From Bacteroidota bacterium (GTDB lineage: Bacteria > Bacteroidota > Bacteroidia > Bacteroidales > Prolixibacteraceae), in NCBI GenBank assembly GCA_030695265.1, contig JAUYTA010000142.1:1-9120 (forward strand): a stretch of 9,120 nucleotides of DNA. Reading direction: 5' to 3'. Below, in pieces: positions 7,901 to 9,120 of this stretch (position 1 is its first letter; the number at the start of each line of letters is the position of its first letter). The translations under genes and the position numbers were made by a program. The notes beneath the pieces were generated by a model. It saw nothing but the letters and a program-made list of their open reading frames with translations, did no database searches and was not told the DNA's origin.

Positions 7901-7987
7901 CATCCCAATAATACCAAAAAGCAGGATGACCAGTGAAAATACGGTGGCCAATACAGGCCTTTTTATACTGACGGATGAAAGGCTCAT
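4922..7987 (-). CDS. Efflux RND transporter permease subunit (AcrB/HAE1 family)
   Basis: This 1021-residue protein is a full-length inner-membrane proton/substrate antiporter of the hydrophobe/amphiphile efflux type, expected to be a homotrimer because only one RND gene is present. It opens with SIKRPVLATVFSL, then the first helix (about 12-33), a large periplasmic porter half (about 34-335), helices 2-6, a cytoplasmic/amphipathic segment, helix 7 (about 525-543), a second porter half (about 544-840) and helices 8-12. The proton-relay residues are intact: D400 and D401 in GLVVDDAIVMMEN, K912 in GLVSKNGILIVEF, and R942 and T949 in ARFRPILMTS. These match AcrB D407/D408, K940, R971 and T978. 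The substrate is not deducible; drugs, bile-like amphiphiles, dyes or solvents are all possible. The ATG overlaps the stop codon of the adaptor gene (TAATG), so translation is coupled. Heavy-metal (CusA-type) export is unlikely, as no methionine-rich metal path was noticed. Confidence 0.96.
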   Translation of the reverse strand: MSLSSVSIKRPVLATVFSLVILLFGIIGMTYLGIREFPSVDPPIISVSTSYPGANSDVIETQITEPLEQSINGIPGIRTLTSSSSQGSSRITVEFELSVDLETAANDVRDKVSQAQRFLPRDCDPPTVAKADADASPIMMIAVKSPKRSLLELSEIAELTFKEQLQTVSGVSAVSIWGEKRFAMRIWLDPAKLAGYQMTPLDVRNAILRENVELPAGSIEGNTTELTIRTLGLMTTPDEFNSLILRQSGDQLIRVRDIGRAELSPEDLRGIMKMNGIPMVATVIIPQPGANHIEIVDAVKQRLDFIKKDLPDDVEIDIGFDNTQYIRSSIDEVKTTIYLAFFLVVVIIFVFLRDWRTTIIPILVIPVSLVGSFFIMYVAGFTINVLTLLAIVLSIGLVVDDAIVMMENIYVKIEQGMSPRQAGLEGSNEIFFAIIATTITLVAVFFPIVFLEGMTGRLFREFSIVIAGAVTISSFVALTLTPMLSTKLLKTHHSRSKAYNYSEKFFVRLNDAYRRSLENFIGRKYISLGILLLSFFLIFFLWKVIPAEMAPLEDRSQMNVNVTSPQGATYEFNFEYVEDIGKLVEKVIPEREKVTTLVRGSWAFVRVVLNHPSERERSQQQIASALSSELQKKTKARANVIQQSTFGGRRAGQPIQYVLQAPTIDKLREVLPAFMAEVQDNPTFVMADVNMKFTKPELQIHINRDKANLLGVSTQNIGQTLQLALSGQRFGYFIMNGKQYQILGELDRQDRNQPLDLKSLYVRNERGDMLQLDNFVTLKETTAPPELYRYNRFVSATISSSLADRKTISQGIEEMDLIADKVLDDSFRTALAGDSKDFMESSSSLMFAFLLAILLIFLVLSAQFESFKDPFIVMMTVPLALTGALLFMWYFDVTMNIFSQIGIIMLIGLVSKNGILIVEFANQRKEAGMNKLDAIKYASAARFRPILMTSLSTILGILPLALGFGEGALSRVSMGISVVGGLTIATILTLYVVPGIYLLISSESKNLNNDTITPEKIDIQA

Positions 7988-9105
7988 TATAATTTGTTTA
8001 CTAAATGTTGATTGGTAACCAAAGTATCGAGCTGAACAGGAAGATCGTCCCTAAGTTGCAGGGTTGCCGTGATAAGCAGCGTATCGCCAAATTCGAGTCC
8101 GGTCCTGATCTGTATATGTGATTCGGTCCGAAGCCCGGTTGTAACCTTTACTTCTTTTGCTCTTCCATTTCGCAGAATAAACACTTTCTCCCCCGACATT
8201 TCAGGAATGAGCGCCTGAGTTGGAATCGAAACAGCATTTTCAATCTGCGACAACCTTGCCCTTACACTTGCAAACCGGCCAGGCTTGAGCTCTTCTTTGG
8301 AGTTGGCGTACAATGCCCTCGCAACAATGGTACGCGTGTTCATATTCACCTTCGGTTCAATGGCATATACCCTGGCTTGAAATTTTTCACGAAAACCATC
8401 AATTTCGAAGGTAATGGGAAATCCCGGAACGATTTCATCGGCATAGCGTTCGGGTATGGAAAATTCAATTTTTAAAGGACTGAACTTTATCAGTTTTACA
8501 ATTTTGGTTTGTGTGGAGGCATAAGCGCCTTCACTAATCATTCGTAAACCTACCGTTCCATTAAAGGGAGCCCTCAGTTCGGTTTCGGCAATCCTGGCTT
8601 CCACCAGCATTACATCGGCCTTCAGGGTTTCTAATTCGGTCACTACCTGATCGTAACTTTCGCGGCTGATTGCATCGCGGTCGAGTAATTGCCGCTGCCT
8701 GAATTCCCTTTCTTCCACCAGTTTAATTTGTGATCGCAATTTGAGCAGTTGCGCTTGCAAGGGCTTATCATTGATTTTTGCCAGCAACTCCCCCTTCTGA
8801 ACCCTTGTGCCTTCCTTGAAGAATATGCCCACCACTTTTCCCTGGGTTTCAAACGATAAATCAACCTCCTCGTCAGGTAAAAGGGAGGCGGTGCTATAAA
8901 TCATTTCGTCCATTTCGGTGGGAACCAAAATATATCCGCTGGCAAACAATGGCTGCTGCCCTCTGGGGCTCATGCCCGTTGGGCCTTGTTCTGACTTGGA
9001 CTTAAATATCGCTTTAATTTTGGGATAGAAAATAATCCCGGCGATGACAAATAATAATATAACAGTAATTGTAATCCTGATGATATTCCTTGATTGTTTT
9101 GCCAT
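7987..9105 (-). CDS. Efflux RND transporter periplasmic adaptor (HlyD/AcrA-type membrane fusion protein)
   Basis: This 372-residue adaptor links the RND pump to the TolC-family channel. A single hydrophobic helix at about residues 10-27 follows a basic N terminus. There is no lipobox cysteine, so it is probably tethered by an uncleaved helix rather than by lipid as in AcrA. Then come the first half of the lipoyl-like domain (GKVVGIFFKEGTRVQKGELL, about 89-108), an alpha-helical hairpin (about 114-175) and the second lipoyl half, where ELRAPFNGTVGLRMISEGAY (176-195) contains the hallmark LRAPF.G.V motif. A beta-barrel domain follows (about 208-290) with the EPKVNMNTRTI..RA signature, and a membrane-proximal domain (IPTQALIP, 294-301) ends near GDTLLITATLQLRDDLPVQL. 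The gene is first in the visible efflux operon. Its start has a recognisable AAGGA nine bases upstream, unlike the downstream genes. Any regulator would lie beyond the right edge. Confidence 0.95.
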   Translation of the reverse strand: MAKQSRNIIRITITVILLFVIAGIIFYPKIKAIFKSKSEQGPTGMSPRGQQPLFASGYILVPTEMDEMIYSTASLLPDEEVDLSFETQGKVVGIFFKEGTRVQKGELLAKINDKPLQAQLLKLRSQIKLVEEREFRQRQLLDRDAISRESYDQVVTELETLKADVMLVEARIAETELRAPFNGTVGLRMISEGAYASTQTKIVKLIKFSPLKIEFSIPERYADEIVPGFPITFEIDGFREKFQARVYAIEPKVNMNTRTIVARALYANSKEELKPGRFASVRARLSQIENAVSIPTQALIPEMSGEKVFILRNGRAKEVKVTTGLRTESHIQIRTGLEFGDTLLITATLQLRDDLPVQLDTLVTNQHLVNKL

Positions 9106-9114
9106 TTTTTATAT

Positions 9115-9119
9115 TCCTT
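9115..9119 (-). promoter_or_regulatory. Shine-Dalgarno-like site for the adaptor gene
   Basis: On the reverse strand AAGGA (9119-9115) sits nine bases before the ATG at 9105. It supports that start and is the only clear Shine-Dalgarno-like sequence before a gene in this window. That fits the adaptor being an independent translation entry point while the pump and channel genes rely on overlap-based coupling. Confidence 0.5.
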
Positions 9120-9120
9120 G

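Noticed and set aside
1..9120. CRISPR array, tRNA/rRNA genes, insertion sequences, phage genes or a novel defence system
   Set aside because: No direct-repeat arrays, transposase or integrase motifs, or RNA-gene-like sequences were seen; nearly all of the window is covered by recognisable transhydrogenase and efflux genes.

Overview
The window looks like chromosomal DNA from a member of the Bacteroidota. This is an inference from the gene set, from start codons preceded by A/T-rich leaders that mostly lack a Shine-Dalgarno sequence, and from the three-gene transhydrogenase layout. An environmental Marinilabiliales/Prolixibacteraceae-like lineage would fit, but the sequence alone does not prove it. 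The content is almost entirely housekeeping or common accessory genes. I found no convincing undescribed system.

Layout. Bases 1-113 (minus strand) are the first 37 codons of a gene that resembles the DUF2797 family and runs off the left edge. The divergent intergenic region 114-356 holds a 60-bp element made of two mirror-image hairpins bounded by GGGTG and CACCC. It looks like a REP/BIME-type repeat and is followed by a weak candidate promoter. Bases 357-3254 (plus strand) encode a proton-translocating NAD(P)+ transhydrogenase as three tightly packed genes: pntAA (NAD(H)-binding domain I), pntAB (three membrane helices) and pntB (nine membrane helices plus NADP(H)-binding domain III). A near-perfect hairpin at 3282-3309, flanked by A5 and T5, is a probable bidirectional terminator between this operon and the convergent minus-strand genes.

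The right two thirds is a minus-strand tripartite efflux operon, read from 9105 leftwards. A membrane-anchored HlyD/AcrA-type adaptor (9105-7987) has a stop codon that overlaps the start of an AcrB/HAE1-type RND pump (7987-4922). The 3' end of the pump gene in turn overlaps a TolC-family outer-membrane channel gene (4962-3583) by 41 bases. Together these would build an envelope-spanning, proton-driven export machine whose substrate cannot be read from the sequence. Last on the strand is a small ORF (3531-3319) with a signal peptide joined to only the C-terminal end of a LamG/concanavalin-like fold, probably a decayed or truncated secreted protein.

The transhydrogenase uses the proton gradient to make NADPH from NADH, and the pump spends the same gradient on export. 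Nothing in the sequence suggests that the two operons are co-regulated; they converge on the shared terminator.
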